Part shown: positions 46,326 through 57,350 of the stretch, in pieces
How positions within the stretch are numbered: position 1 is the first letter of the stretch
Layout of the letters: each line of letters starts with the position of its first letter
Source of the DNA: Clarkia xantiana subsp. parviflora
Taxonomy: Eukaryota; Streptophyta; Magnoliopsida; Myrtales; Onagraceae
DNA: 64,000 bases
Assembly (NCBI GenBank): GCA_036873135.1
Contig: JAPTYO010000007.1
Span: forward strand, 59,320,383 to 59,384,382
Direction of reading: 5' to 3'
Notes under the pieces: generated by a model
Databases searched by the model: none
Seen by the model: only the letters and a program-made list of their open reading frames with translations
Told to the model about the DNA's origin: nothing
Translations under genes and position numbers: made by a program

Positions 46326-47920
46326 CCCTTGCACTGGTGGTATTCGCACCATCGATCTGAATGACCTCCTAATTGCCCACCAGGCTTCTTTAGAGGCGGA
46401 GGAGTGTCCAGGCCCTTTTGTCTCATTTCGTGTAGGATCACCGAAAACTCCCTATTAAGTGGTGTAGAGTCTACCGTGTGGACCTCGTTCGAACGATGGC
46501 GATTATCATCAATACGCACACCGCCTCTGGGAGTATTCCCTGGAGGAGTCCAATTTGCAGTAGGACGACGGGACGGTGGTTGAACAGGTTTATCCGTCTT
46601 TTTCTTTGCCTCTCCCCCTATCGACTCTACAGCCTTTTTGTTTTTGCGGAACGACCTTGTTTGCTCCAGATCAATATAGGACTTCACACGAGCGGCTAAC
46701 TCCTCCAAAGTGTAGACCGGCTTCAAAGTCATATTATCTTCCAATGAAGCACCCAAGCGTCCGAGATTCCGCATGAATGCCCTAATAATCTCCTTTTCCC
46801 CCAAGTCATCGTCTATGTCAGCCAAGTTTTGATTGAAACGAGCGTAATAGCTCGCTAGGGTTTCGTCATGTGCCTGTCGAACGTCATCTATCGAATTCGA
46901 ACCTTTAAGCAACTGTCGGGCTCCTAAGTAGCGCTGGAGGAACTTGGACTTTAAGTATTGCCAGGAGGTTACAGAGCTCTTTGGCAGGCCAAAGAACCAA
47001 TGTGACGCTGCCCCCGCCAAGGTGGTCGGGAATAACAACGCAATATGATTCTCATCTTTGGTACGCCCTAGTAATGATGCCTCATGATGTTGTACATGTT
47101 CGACTGGGTCACCATTCCCCGAGTAACGAGGGATTTCAGCTGGCGTCACACTTTCTGGTATAATGATGTCGACCAACTCCTGGGAGAACGGATGTGAGGC
47201 CCGGTCCCTCAAGTTATGCATTATCTTGACTTTTGACTCTTCCATTTTCTTGGCGATTAACGCCTCGATCTGCTCAGTAGTTATCCCTCCCCCATCTGGT
47301 GGAATAGGAACCCGTGGTGGCAAAGGTGGAGACATTACAGTAGGGGGTACTGGGTGGTACGGTTGATACGGAGGAGGAGGAGGAGGAGGAGGATAGTGGG
47401 GATATTGCGGCTGAGAAGGAACTTCTCCTTGTCTAATGGTCGGAGATGATGACACCAACGGTGTAAACGGGACTTGAGATGGAGGTGGTACCGGCATGCT
47501 ACCCTGTGCCCTTATCCTTTCCCTATAAGCCAATAACGCGTCCAGAGCAGCCATAAGATCAGGGGTTACCTGGACACTCCTTGGGACACCACCTTGAGTA
47601 GGCATTGTATACTGAGGGACTTCGTATGGTGGAGGCCCATAAGGTGGTACTCCGTAGGAGGGCATTCCATAAGGAAATCCATACGAAGGAGCTGGACCAT
47701 GCGATGGCATTCCCCTAGCATTTGTTCGTGGTGCCAACGGAGTTGATGCTGAGGATGACAATTCTTCCTGAGGGCGGGGAGGTCCCTCTTGACGGTTAAT
47801 CGGACGGGATGGGCCTTGAGGTGGATTTGTGGGCCGAGTTGGTTCCGCTGGATGATCTCTTCTTGATGACTGACGAGGACCATTGGAAGGAGCCCCCGTA
47901 GTTTGTCGGCTAGCTGCCAT
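46286..47920 (-). CDS. gag: Gag of T3, frameshifted at its zinc knuckle
   Basis: Capsid-forming polyprotein. The ATG at 47920 is about 45 bases inside the primer site, giving roughly 544 codons to the stop at 46286. Residues 1-230 are Pro/Gly/Tyr-rich with a run of prolines (encoded at about 47370-47390). The capsid core spans about 250-410 (HVQHHEASLLGR, ASHWFFGLPKS, RYLGARQLLKGSNSIDDVR, FMRNLGRLGASLEDNM). The frame is lost at WCEYHQCKGHQ, the first half of the zinc knuckle; the second half lies in the next frame, with protease. A one-base deletion near 46315 explains this. The core is otherwise very similar to that of T1 and T2. Confidence 0.9.
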   Translation of the reverse strand: MAASRQTTGAPSNGPRQSSRRDHPAEPTRPTNPPQGPSRPINRQEGPPRPQEELSSSASTPLAPRTNARGMPSHGPAPSYGFPYGMPSYGVPPYGPPPYEVPQYTMPTQGGVPRSVQVTPDLMAALDALLAYRERIRAQGSMPVPPPSQVPFTPLVSSSPTIRQGEVPSQPQYPHYPPPPPPPPYQPYHPVPPTVMSPPLPPRVPIPPDGGGITTEQIEALIAKKMEESKVKIMHNLRDRASHPFSQELVDIIIPESVTPAEIPRYSGNGDPVEHVQHHEASLLGRTKDENHIALLFPTTLAGAASHWFFGLPKSSVTSWQYLKSKFLQRYLGARQLLKGSNSIDDVRQAHDETLASYYARFNQNLADIDDDLGEKEIIRAFMRNLGRLGASLEDNMTLKPVYTLEELAARVKSYIDLEQTRSFRKNKKAVESIGGEAKKKTDKPVQPPSRRPTANWTPPGNTPRGGVRIDDNRHRSNEVHTVDSTPLNREFSVILHEMRQKGLDTPPPLKKPGGQLGGHSDRWCEYHQCKGHQRTIALYWERT

Positions 47921-47963
47921 ACTTCGCGTAATAGCCACGGCTTTTCGTAAGAGATTCCCACAG

Positions 47964-47972
47964 ACGGCGCCA
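47964..47972 (-). other. Primer binding site of T3
   Basis: TGGCGCCGT on the minus strand, two bases inside the LTR end. Confidence 0.8.
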
Positions 47973-48176
47973 AATGTTGGATCTTGATCTTCCACGCTGA
48001 ACCAAGACTCGACCTTCGGTACGTCCGGGCCTGCACAAAGGGACAGATCGGGTTGGACCCGATGATCCCCCTCCGACGCTCAAGTCAGTTCCCAGAAAAC
48101 GAATATCTAAGAACTGAAAGTATAGAGAGTATGTATGTTTTTTAAAAGTGTAACCTTGATAAGATATATGCAAACC

Positions 48177-48185
48177 TATTTATAG
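48177..48185 (-). promoter_or_regulatory. TATA box of the T3 5' LTR
   Basis: The minus strand reads CTATAAATA, about 200 bases from the LTR end. The motif is shared with all other Tat LTRs here. Confidence 0.7.
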
Positions 48186-48399
48186 TGGAGGGCTGGGTGC
48201 ATGCATTGATGATGTGCCGACCTTCGTACATGGAAAGTTATATATTGATTGTTGCTCTTCGGGAAATTATTTATTATACGCGGAGCCATTAAATATTCAG
48301 TATGAATTGAATTCCTTATTAGGAAACTCGATTTTAGGAAGGTGAATATCACACCCTTACGTTTTACGAAGTCAGTCCTTTGGACGGCCCTTCTTTTAA

Positions 48400-48765
48400 T
48401 AGAGATGGATCGACCCTCCCCATTAGTGGAGAAGAGTCGATCCTCTCCATACTAAGTAGAGAGGGGTCGAACCTCTCTACTAGTGGGGAAGGGTCGACCC
48501 TCCCCTATTGGTAGAGAGGGGTCGACCTTCCACCAGCGGAGAGGGGTCGTCCCTCTCCACCAGTGGAGAGGGGTCGACCCTCTCCACTTTGTGGAGGGGG
48601 GTCGACCCTCTCCACTTAGTGGAGGGGGGTCGACCCTCTCCACTTAGTGGAGGGGGGTCGACCCTCTCCACTTAGTGGAGGGGGGTCGACCCTCTCCACT
48701 TAGTGGAGGGGGGTCGACCCTCTCCACTTAGTGGAGGGGGGTCGACCCTCTCCACTTAGGGAGAG
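48400..48765. repeat. 28 bp palindromic array in the T3 5' LTR
   Basis: GTCGAC recurs at an exact 28 bp step (48601, 48629 and on). The inner units are identical, which points to recent expansion. Confidence 0.92.
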
Positions 48766-48875
48766 GAGTCGAGTCTCCTATGTAGTGGGTGTCGACCGAC
48801 ATGTTTCGATGAGCCTTTCGTGGTTCGTCCAAGGTGAATACCCGCATTAGACACGGACCCATATCCATCACTACC

Positions 48876-51105
48876 TACCGAGAGCATCCACTCATGGGCG
48901 CAGCTAAAGGCGAAATTTCTTCAGAGATATCTAGGAGAAAGGAAGATACTTAAAGGAACAGGCTCCCTAGATGATGTGAAGCAAGAAAATGATGAATCCT
49001 TGGCTGATTACTACACTAGGTTCAACCAGAACATAGCAGACATACATGGCGATATCACCGAGGGTGAAATAATAAGAGCCTTTATAAGAAACCTAGGCCG
49101 CTTCGGGTCCACACTGGCAGAGAAGATGGCCAAGAAACCGGCAAGCACCTTAGAGGAGTTAGCAGGGAGAGTAAAAAATCATATAGACCTGGAGAGGCAC
49201 AGGGTGAGTAAGAAAGCCAAGATTCAAGCAGCTAAGGAGGACAACACAAAGCAAAATAAGGGAAAGCCACCTCAGGCACCTCAACCCACAAGGCAACAGG
49301 AATGGCGTCCGCCTCAGCAAAGAAATCAGATGAGTGAACCACTGAAGGCTAGGGAAATAAATGTCATCAAGTTCATACCATTGAACACCACCCCAGCAGT
49401 GGTATTAAGAGAGATGAGAAATCAGAAACTATGGTCGCCCCCCGGAAGATGGAGAGCGCCAATGGTAGGGACACACAAGGATAGATGGTGTGATAACAAT
49501 GAGGCATACGGGCATGATACGAACGAATGCTTTAGCCTGAAGCTAAGCATCAACAATATCATCCGGAGGGGGGAGCTAAAACAGTTTGTTGATCACGGTA
49601 GCAACAGCATACAGCTAGGGCCATCATACAAGGACAAAGGCAAAAACAAGGTAGATTATAATCCCCCACCTAACAAGAAGGGGACTATAAACATGATACA
49701 CGGAGGAGTGGCATCAGGTGGCCCAACAGCTAATGCAAGGGAGGTTTATGCATCCAAACTGAGCTCAGTACCAAGGTGGAGAAAGAGACCACGAGAAGGA
49801 GAGGAGATGAAGATTGAATTCTCGGAGAAGGACATGAGTCACATTGTCTTCCCGCATGACGATGCTTTAGTCATCACAATGGACATTGATAATTTCGATG
49901 TAAAGAGAATACTGGTAGATGGGGGCAGCTCTGCAGACCTCCTAAGCCTAAGGGTCCTGGAAGAAATAGGAAAAACAAAGGCAGACATCAAACCAGTCAA
50001 CTTCCCTCTGGTTGGCTTCTCAGGGGCAACAAGCTACCCCCTGGGAATGATAACCCTGCCAGTGACCATGGGCCAAGGATGGACACAGCTGAGAATGAAC
50101 GTTAACTTCTTGGTGGTTGAAATCCTGGGAGCCTACAACGGGATCTTAGGAAGAACAACCATAAATCCATATGAAATTGTGCCATCTACCGTACACCAGA
50201 AGCTGAAATACATCACTGAAAACGGAATTGGAGAAGTCTTGGGTGATCAACGCACTGCAAGGCAGTGCTACGTTAACTCCATGAGACATAGATCACACAA
50301 GTCAGACACAGTGGCTATGGTCATGATGGGGGCCAACCAAGACAAAGAGAAGGTGATGAAGAGACAAAGGCAAAGAAAGATGAAGAACGGAGTTGCACTC
50401 CGCCTGAGTAGGCAGCTTTTTCAAGGACTGGCTAAGAAGAGACAAAGGGGTAAGGCTGTAAAGGTAACAAGCATACCTTGGCAGCCAGAGAGTGTAGAAG
50501 GAAAGAGAACAAGGGACTCCATCATAAGAGGTTTCCGATACATAGATGACATCAAGCAAATTCCGAAGGAGTCCATGTCAAGCTACTTTGAGAGATTCTT
50601 CAGTTATGGTGCCAACATGGACATCACAAGAAGAGAGGTCGTCAGGGCCTTCCTTAGAAACATGCATCCGACCTCATTTGAAGCATATGGAGGGCTCTAT
50701 GAGATGGTCATGACAAGCACAATGAGGGAGCTCAAAGAAAAGCTGGACAAGGCGTTCACAAAAGAGATACGACAACTGGAAGAAGTCCAGGAAGAAGGAA
50801 GAGAAACTGACACGCTGGAAGGAGGTGTAAACTTCAAATTCACACCCCTTACAGTGAAGATAGAAGAAATTTTTCAGAAGTACCTCAAGGAAGAGCTACC
50901 CACATGCAAAGAGGAGGGCAAGGCCTTCCTAGGAAGAGATGCACAGGGTTGGTGTGAGTACCATGGGACCTGGGGGCATCAAACCAATGATTGCATGGTG
51001 TTGAAGATAGAAGTGGATGAGATGATTTACAAAGGAGGCCTAAGGGAGTACGTGGCAATAGACAAACTCACCACCCCAATCCTTAGTTTCATATTCAGCA
51101 CTTAG
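48876..51105 (+). pseudogene. gag-pro: T2 gag (3' part), protease and a second Gag-like module
   Basis: This is the continuation of T2 gag after T3, in frame with 27584. It reads without a stop to 51105 (residues below count from 48976). Order: end of the capsid core (FIRNLGRFGSTLAEKM), zinc knuckle WCDNNEAYGHDTNEC (about 170), aspartic protease with VDGGSSADLL (about 313) and GILGRTTINPYEIVPST (about 393), a basic linker, then a second Gag-like domain (YIDDIKQIPKESMSSYFERF near 522; EVVRAFLRNMHPTSFEAY) and a second zinc knuckle WCEYHGTWGHQTNDC (about 658). No RT, RNase H or integrase follows. The second module occupies the place of pol and was probably gained by duplication or recombination. 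I call it a pseudogene because the N-terminal part is frameshifted and split by T3; this frame itself is clean. Confidence 0.88.
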
Positions 51106-52321
51106 CATGTTCAAGCATTTTAAGTTTTCCAAAAAACAACTTTTGAGAAGGAGAACTCAAGAAGTTACTCCAACTCTACAGCTATCTTTGATTTCCTCCA
51201 AAGGGTATCTTGATCCACCCAAGACACCCCAAGTGTACATAAAGCATGAATGCTCCTAATGAAGTAGAAGTTACTCAAAAGTATCTTTCAAAGAAGGTGG
51301 TGACACAATCATTATGTTATCCTTACACAGATATGACTTCCAAGTCAGCAACACCCTCGACGCCCCCAAGAGCGTATCTTGAAAGTAGTTTTCATACTAC
51401 GACCTTCGACGCCCCCAAGAGCGTATCTTGAGAGTAGTTTTCATACTACGACCTTCGACGCCCCCAAGAGCGTATCTTGAGAGTAGTTTTCATACTACGA
51501 CCTTCGACGCCCCAAAGAGCGTATCTTGAGAGTAGTTTTCATACTACGACCTTCGACGCCCCCAAGAGCGTATCTTGAGAGTGGTTTCCAAAAACTACGA
51601 ATTTCGACGCCCCCAAGAGCGTATCTTGAGAGTGGTTTCAAAAAACTACGAATTTCGACGCCCCCAAGAGCGTATCTTGAGAGTGGTTTCTAAAAACTAC
51701 GACCTTCGACGCCCCCAAGAGCGTATCTTGAGGTAGATTTCAAACTACCAGATTCGACGCCCCCAAGAGCGTATCTTGAGGTAGATTTCAAACTACCAGA
51801 TTCGACGCCCACTAGGAGCGTATCTTTGGTCTAACTTGTGTCCTCCGGGAGCCTATCCTGTGAAACGTTAAGTGCCCTCCGAGAGCCTGTCTCGTGAACA
51901 GATTCGACGCCCACCAAGAGCGTATCTTTGGTCTAACAATATCATACACACCATTCAAAGGGTATCGGAAGAGATCATTGCACCATACTAAGAAGGAAAC
52001 CATGAGAAAATAATGGCAAAGTAAAGTTGTATAAAGAACACATAATGTTTTTTCTTGATGAGATAGCAGGCATGATATGAAGGAAAACACAAAAGAAGGA
52101 TAAGTAAAGGAAAACACACCAAAGGAAGAGTCCATGATCAAAGGAATACATACAGAAGCATACGAAGTACCCATCAAAAGGCAAGTGATCCACACTGCCA
52201 ACAACACAATACGAAAAAGGAAAGCAACACAAAATCCTACAGCAATCCCAAGAGATACTCAACCCATCAAAGGGGAGGAAAAGTATGGTCGTATATACAA
52301 AGATAGAAAGATGTCAATACT
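51106..52321. other. T2 non-coding spacer
   Basis: Region between the end of the gag-like frame and the 3' end of the antisense gene. It holds the 49 bp array; 51930-52320 is A-rich with no gene seen. Confidence 0.7.
51344..51930. repeat. 49 bp tandem array of T2
   Basis: About ten units containing TTCGACGCCCCCAAGAGCG and TATCTTGAGAG; the step is 49 bp (51372, 51421, 51470). The last units change spacing and swap the second half. Same position in the element as the 86 bp array of T3 and the arrays of T4. Confidence 0.92.
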
Positions 52322-54648
52322 TCAACCAGAGCCCTCTGGGGAGTCCCCCTGACCCCCTGAGGACGAACCACCAGCAGAGATAGAGGAAGAGGAGGAAGAG
52401 TCCGAAGTGTCAATATCCACAGGTGTAGCATCCACCCGTGCAGGGGTAGGCTCGTCAGCAATAGCAACCTGACCCCTAAGGACAGCCATGTAACCAGTAG
52501 CGTACGGTCCAAAGTCACCCAGATCGCCGACCGGAAACTGGGAATCAATACGAAAAATATGGTCAACAAGATACTCGCCAAACTGGTTCATCTCCTGAGT
52601 CAGCCGCACACTGTAATCAGCAGTAAAGGCAGAGGAAGCCTTGTACTCAGACACTGCAACAGCTCTCTCCTCTGCCCGACACCTTGCCTCAAGTTTCCTC
52701 AACTCCTCAGAATGGAGTGAAGATGCGACCTCAGCCTCATGGCGTAAGCTACCTACGGTAGTCTCAAGTAAAGACACTTGGTCCCTGAGCTCCTGCATCT
52801 TCAGATCGGACAGGCGAGCCTTCTCAGTGGCAGTGGCAAGCTCCGCCTTCAGGGATACCTAGCTATCCTCAAGAGCCTTCTTCTCATCGGATAGCTCAAG
52901 CACAAGGGACGACATGTTCACCATGTCAGACATACCCTGAAAATTTAACAAGAGATGAGTAACTGGAAAAGTAACCACATGAAAGTAAAAAGGGGAAGTG
53001 AGACAACACTCACAGGCACATAACGGGATAATACACCCTGAACGAAACGACGGGTCTCCCTAGGAGACTTAGGCTGAGCAGCACGATCACCAGGAGGGAT
53101 GACACCGCGAAGCACACAGATGCCAACCTCCGGAGTGCGCAAGGAAGATCTGCTATCAAGGTGGAACTCCTTCAACCCAGCAAAAGGAGTCCACTCAGAC
53201 CCAACGATATCCTCGTCAGTAAGGCGCGTAAAATTCTTCCGACTCAAAGCCGGAGGCCCACCTATACAATCAAAGCAAGATAAAGAAAAATACAAACATA
53301 GAAGCATCAGTGACATGGAGAAGATCGAACCTGACGACCGTGCCCTCGGCTGGGGGGCAGGGGATGGAGAACCAGTGACCACTCCACCATCACCAACAGG
53401 TCGCTTCCCTTTATCAGCTCGGGAAGGCGCCTCTTCGACCACTATCTCTTTGTCGCGAGACAGGGTCGGGGGACGAACACCAGGGGAAGGAGGATCTGCA
53501 GCCTTCTTCTTCTTGACAGCCGAGGCCCCGGCCTCAGAGTCGGACCTCCGTGACTTGGACTTAGAAGGTCTAGAGCCCTTGCCCACAGAGACAACTCTCT
53601 CGGTCACCAAAGGAGAGTGCCCTAACAATACGAGGAAAACAGCGTAAGAAAAAACTCAAGTATACCATAAGAGGAAAAGAGAAGGAAGCATACCAGAGGC
53701 CCCAGCAGTCTTCCCAAGCATAGGGGACTTCTTTGGAGTAGAGCTGGAGGGAGCCCTCCTCTTGCTCAGATCGACCGGAGCTGCCTGCACGTTATACGTT
53801 TTCCCGTGAAACCAACCTACAAGGAAAGAGCAGAAAGTAAATGTAGAGGAGAAGACTAAGTAACATACCGAACCCCCGGAGTCAGGAGTCAAACTAATCC
53901 CTGCCTCATAAAGATCTGTCTCGGTCACCAAGGACACGGGGCAGTATGACTGGGTCCTGTTGCTCTCATAGATGGTCTTCATAGTCTCTAAGTCCACAGA
54001 AGAGAACTCCCCAAAGGCAGGCCAGCCGTCTGACCGATCCTCATTCAAAACCGGCCAGGTAACATATCGATCCGTGATAAAGAAATAATGTTTGGCCCAG
54101 TGGCTCGCCGAGTTATCGCTCCGGGCCACGAAACGAAGAGAAGTATCCCACTCAACCCCACTCAACCCGAAATCAACAAACCGGGAATCTTTGAGGGACG
54201 GATGGCGAGTTACAAAACTCGCAAAGCCTACCTTCCTCTGATACTGGAATCGATAGAAGCACCGGAACAAGACCAATGAATACTTCCAGGAGTACCAGTG
54301 GCATAACACCCGGAAGCCCACCCAGACACGGATAGCACTAGGGGCAAGGTTCACAGGGGAGATCCTAAAGAATCTACTCAATTCTACAAGATCATCACAG
54401 TAAGGCAGCCGCAATCCAAACCGAATCTGGGAAGGATAAACAACAACCTTCCCCCTGGGGGGCTCTGTCACTGTCTGGTGGGTATTTCCCAAAGAATTAA
54501 GGAAAGGATATAAAGGCTCATCTAAGGGACAAATGTCACCTAAGGTAACATGCTCGTTATAGTCAGACCTAGTCAGGTAGTTCTCCGACAAAGCAGCGAG
54601 ACCTAAATCAATGGCAGTGAGAAATTCCAAGCTTGAATCAGGCTCCGA
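52322..54648 (-). pseudogene. Antisense gene of T2, homologue of the T3 antisense gene
   Basis: Lies opposite to T2, between the tandem array and the 3' LTR. Likely exons on minus: 54648-53694, 53621-53331, 53261-53014 and 52936-52322. GT-AG introns of 72, 69 and 77 nt join them in phase, for about 700 residues. The first exon resembles the same 'putative gypsy type transposon' family (LRLPYCDDLVELSRFFRISP, LAPSAIRVWVGFRVLC); the third has RGVIPPGDRA, matching VPPGDRR in T3; the last is coiled coil with a Ser-rich end. An in-frame TAG at 52861-52859 interrupts the last exon. The N-terminus is unresolved: no ATG precedes the homology in frame, and a stop lies at 54651-54649, so an upstream exon (a GTAAGT donor is near 54743) is likely. 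The tract at 53868-53817 looks like an intron, but removing it would break the frame. Confidence 0.75.
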
Positions 54649-56229
54649 CTAACACCCCGGCTCAGTATACGGCTTAGAATTCGACACCCAACTAATGGCA
54701 GGAAAGAAAGCAATGCAACGAATAGAAAGAAAGAGAAACTTACTCATCCTTCGAAGGATGTAACGCCTTTGCAAATTTTGCGTACGAGGACACCACCACG
54801 AATACAGTACCTGCCACGGCATGACAGGTGTCAAGACAGGAGGATTTCCGGAAAGACCGGGCATAACCCGGCACCCGACAAACAACAACCAAAAATTGAA
54901 AGGCATCCAACAAAGGTAACAAACACACGCTAAGGACGCCCCAACGATAAAATTGGACAATTTTGCTCGAACCAAAAATCAGCTCCCGGGTAAAATTACA
55001 ATTACACCCCTCAATGGGAATCAACACACAAATGGCACCCCAACGTCAAATTCAAACGGGAATAGTTTAAACGGACAAAAAACTATCTCCAGACGACCGG
55101 CCAAATTTTTTTTTCCCAAAATCGGCGGCTATCTACGACAATCACATGTTCAATCAAGCATCGGCAATCAAGCATTGGCAACAAAAAATTAGCAATTCAA
55201 GTATCAACATTTTACACGGTAACGAAAAGGAGAAGATTGGATCTTTGGAAAACCCGACCCGATATGATAAACGGGTCCGGAATTCAAGTTTGAAGATCGC
55301 CGGAAACCAGACACCGCCGTCACCGGAGGTCACCTCGCGTCGCGCCGGAGCTGCCCCGCCTCGCCGTCGCCTGCTCCAGCCGGTCCCGACGCCGCCCCTC
55401 GTCCAGCCACCGCCCTCCGCTGGTCCTCCTCGCGCCTCCGCTCCCTACGCCGCTGCCCAGCCGGACTCGCGCCGCGCCGCCTCTGCTCGTCTGCCGCCCG
55501 GAGTCGCGTCGCCGTCCCGTTCTCTGGCCACCACGGTACTGGCCAGAATTCTGGTCTGGAATTTCGGCCGGACCCCCTCCCTTGGTGTGCAAGAATTCCT
55601 CCCTTGGTCTCCAAGTGTGAGGAAAAAGGAAAAAGATGACAATGGTGGCTAAGTGAGGTAATTTCTTTACTCCTCTATATATTTGAAAAGGTGTAGGGTT
55701 TTTTAAAGTGACATAATCACAACCCTCCATTTAAAATTAAAAGAGATCTAAAGGTTAAAGGGAAAACTATCATCTTTACCCCCCTTAGACTATGGTTAGG
55801 CATATTTCCACTCAAGTTAACACCCCATAGGTTTATTTTTAAGTATCCCATACTTAGAAAAAAATTTAGACCAGAATTAAAAGTTTTCTCCACTTAGACT
55901 TATCCCGGCATGAAATTGAAGCATGGACTCGTTTAGCTGTATTCATATTGCATCCCCACGCGAGCGTATATTTTCCAAGTATACGCCCATAGCGGTATTA
56001 GATTTATTATTTCCATCTCAGACGGATACGTGCTTGGACACGTGTCCGTGCTATTCTGACGTTTGCAATTCCTCTATCTTATAAGACAGGGGGCAGAGTC
56101 AGAAACACACACTCATGGGTAAGTAAGGATTCCGACAAAAGGTAAAATCCCGGTTTCAAATTGCGCGTGTCATACCATCCTAAAGTAGAGTCAATCAAGG
56201 GTCAGGCCATTGGTTGACTCGAGGGCATG
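54649..56229 (-). other. Antisense leader and 3' end of T2
   Basis: On minus, a TATA-like AAATATATAG (55675-55684) lies upstream of a GC-rich leader (about 55300-55560). This mirrors the TATA plus GC-rich leader of the T3 antisense gene. 55740-56229 is ordinary spacer ending in GACTCGAGGGCATG before the LTR, a weak polypurine tract. Confidence 0.5.
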
Positions 56230-56950
56230 TGATGGATATACGCCCAATTTGAACCCGTTGACTTCTGAATCGTTTTATTTTGATCACCCCGTCAATGATT
56301 GTAAATCGAAACTTCGACCCCAAACACCCCGCGGAAACGCCAACGGTCCGGACGAGGCCAAAATACTCGTCCGGACCGAGGCAAACTCCCCTAGGTGAGG
56401 TCGGGTGGGCCAACCCGATCTCCCCTAGGGAGGGGTTGGATGGCCGCACCCAACCCCTACCCTTGGGGGTCGGATTTTCTCCCCCCCCCCCCAAGGGTCC
56501 CGGCACCGCTTCCCGACTCCGATACTCAGTTTATTTCCGCCAACCTCTCCATGCTTTAAGGTTTTAATTACAAGATTAAGGGCAAATTAACTGTGTTTAA
56601 AGGTTAACGATGTCATTAAGCCACCTTAATGACACCGTTGCCTATAAATACAACCTTTCCACTATTCATTTGATCATCTTGGCTAAGGGTGCAATTTAGC
56701 TCTGACATCTCTCTAGCTTTATCTCTCTAAAAAGTATCGTACTGACTAAGGCATCGGAGAGGGTACATCAAGCACCACCCCCCTCCGTGCTTGGTATTGC
56801 CCCTCTTGCAGGGGCGTGGAGAAGAGAAGGCGAAGGACAGAAGGACACAAATCGGAACGACAGGACTTAGGAGCACCGAACCCGCCGTTTCACCAGTGAG
56901 GAATAAGGTTTAGGTCGACCGCCCGTTGACTTGAAACTTAGAACCTAACA
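56230..56950 (+). repeat. 3' LTR of T2
   Basis: 721 bp, same ends as 25672-26396. The hairpin stem is at 56769-56793. The poly-C run is shorter than in the 5' LTR and an 8 bp tandem duplication (GGACAGAA) lies near 56837. Confidence 0.95.
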
Positions 56951-57100
56951 GATAGATTTGACTATGTTGTACTTATTTTAATGTATAATTTTTTAATTTT
57001 CCAAATCTAATTTCAACAAATTTATTGTTTAGATCTTTTCATGCAAAACTCGGTTATTTATCCGCGCGGTGTGCGGGGTTAGTGGCTAGCATTATAATAA

Positions 57101-57350
57101 TTCGGTATCGGAAGCTATCTGATTGACACGTCGACAGTTTGCATGTCACCGTTTCCTAATTTAATCGGAATTTAATAGGGGTTCTCTAAATTTAGATATA
57201 TAATATTGATTGATTGAAAATTAAGAATTATTTTTATCTCCTACTTTGGTCTCTACGCAATTTAAAGAAACAAATTAATTAAAGTTTCCTTTTAAATTCA
57301 TTATCTATACGGTTTGGCTCCGGAAGACCATAGGCCGCCACGTAAGCACA
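57101..57350. repeat. Dispersed repeat, copy 2
   Basis: Matches 22738-22990 and 59185-59437 over about 250 bp, including TTAATAGGGGTTCT and TTGGCTCCGGAAGACCATA. Confidence 0.8.

Larger units (their letters stand above)
27585..48870 (-). mobile_element. T3: Tat-type Ty3-Gypsy element with full pol, inserted in T2 gag
   Basis: LTRs at 27585-28341 (3') and 47975-48870 (5'), with target duplication CTACC at 27580-27584 and 48871-48875. T4 is inserted within pol; without T4 and one target copy, T3 is 11,787 bp. Minus-strand order: 5' LTR, primer site, gag, protease, reverse transcriptase, RNase H, second RNase H, integrase, 86 bp tandem array, antisense gene on plus, 3' LTR. The LTRs are almost identical outside the 28 bp array, so T3 is younger than T2, as the nesting requires. 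Confidence 0.96.
47975..48870 (-). repeat. 5' LTR of T3
   Basis: 896 bp. The 28 bp palindromic array at about 48400-48765 has about five more units than the 3' LTR; outside it only a couple of base differences are visible. TATA box (minus) at 48177-48185. Confidence 0.95.
25672..56950 (+). mobile_element. T2: outer non-autonomous Tat-type Ty3-Gypsy element
   Basis: LTRs at 25672-26396 and 56230-56950, with target duplication GATAG at 25667-25671 and 56951-56955. T3 is inserted in its gag; without T3 and one copy of its target site, T2 is 9988 bp. Order: 5' LTR, primer site, gag, protease, second Gag-like module, 49 bp tandem array, antisense spliced gene, GC-rich antisense leader, 3' LTR. 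No reverse transcriptase, RNase H or integrase is present. The two LTRs differ by about ten substitutions by eye, plus a poly-C length change and an 8 bp duplication. Confidence 0.95.

Noticed and set aside
32721..47920. Possible integrated plant pararetrovirus
   Set aside because: LTRs with target duplications, an integrase and the Tat-type double RNase H identify an LTR retrotransposon; no movement or viral coat protein is present.
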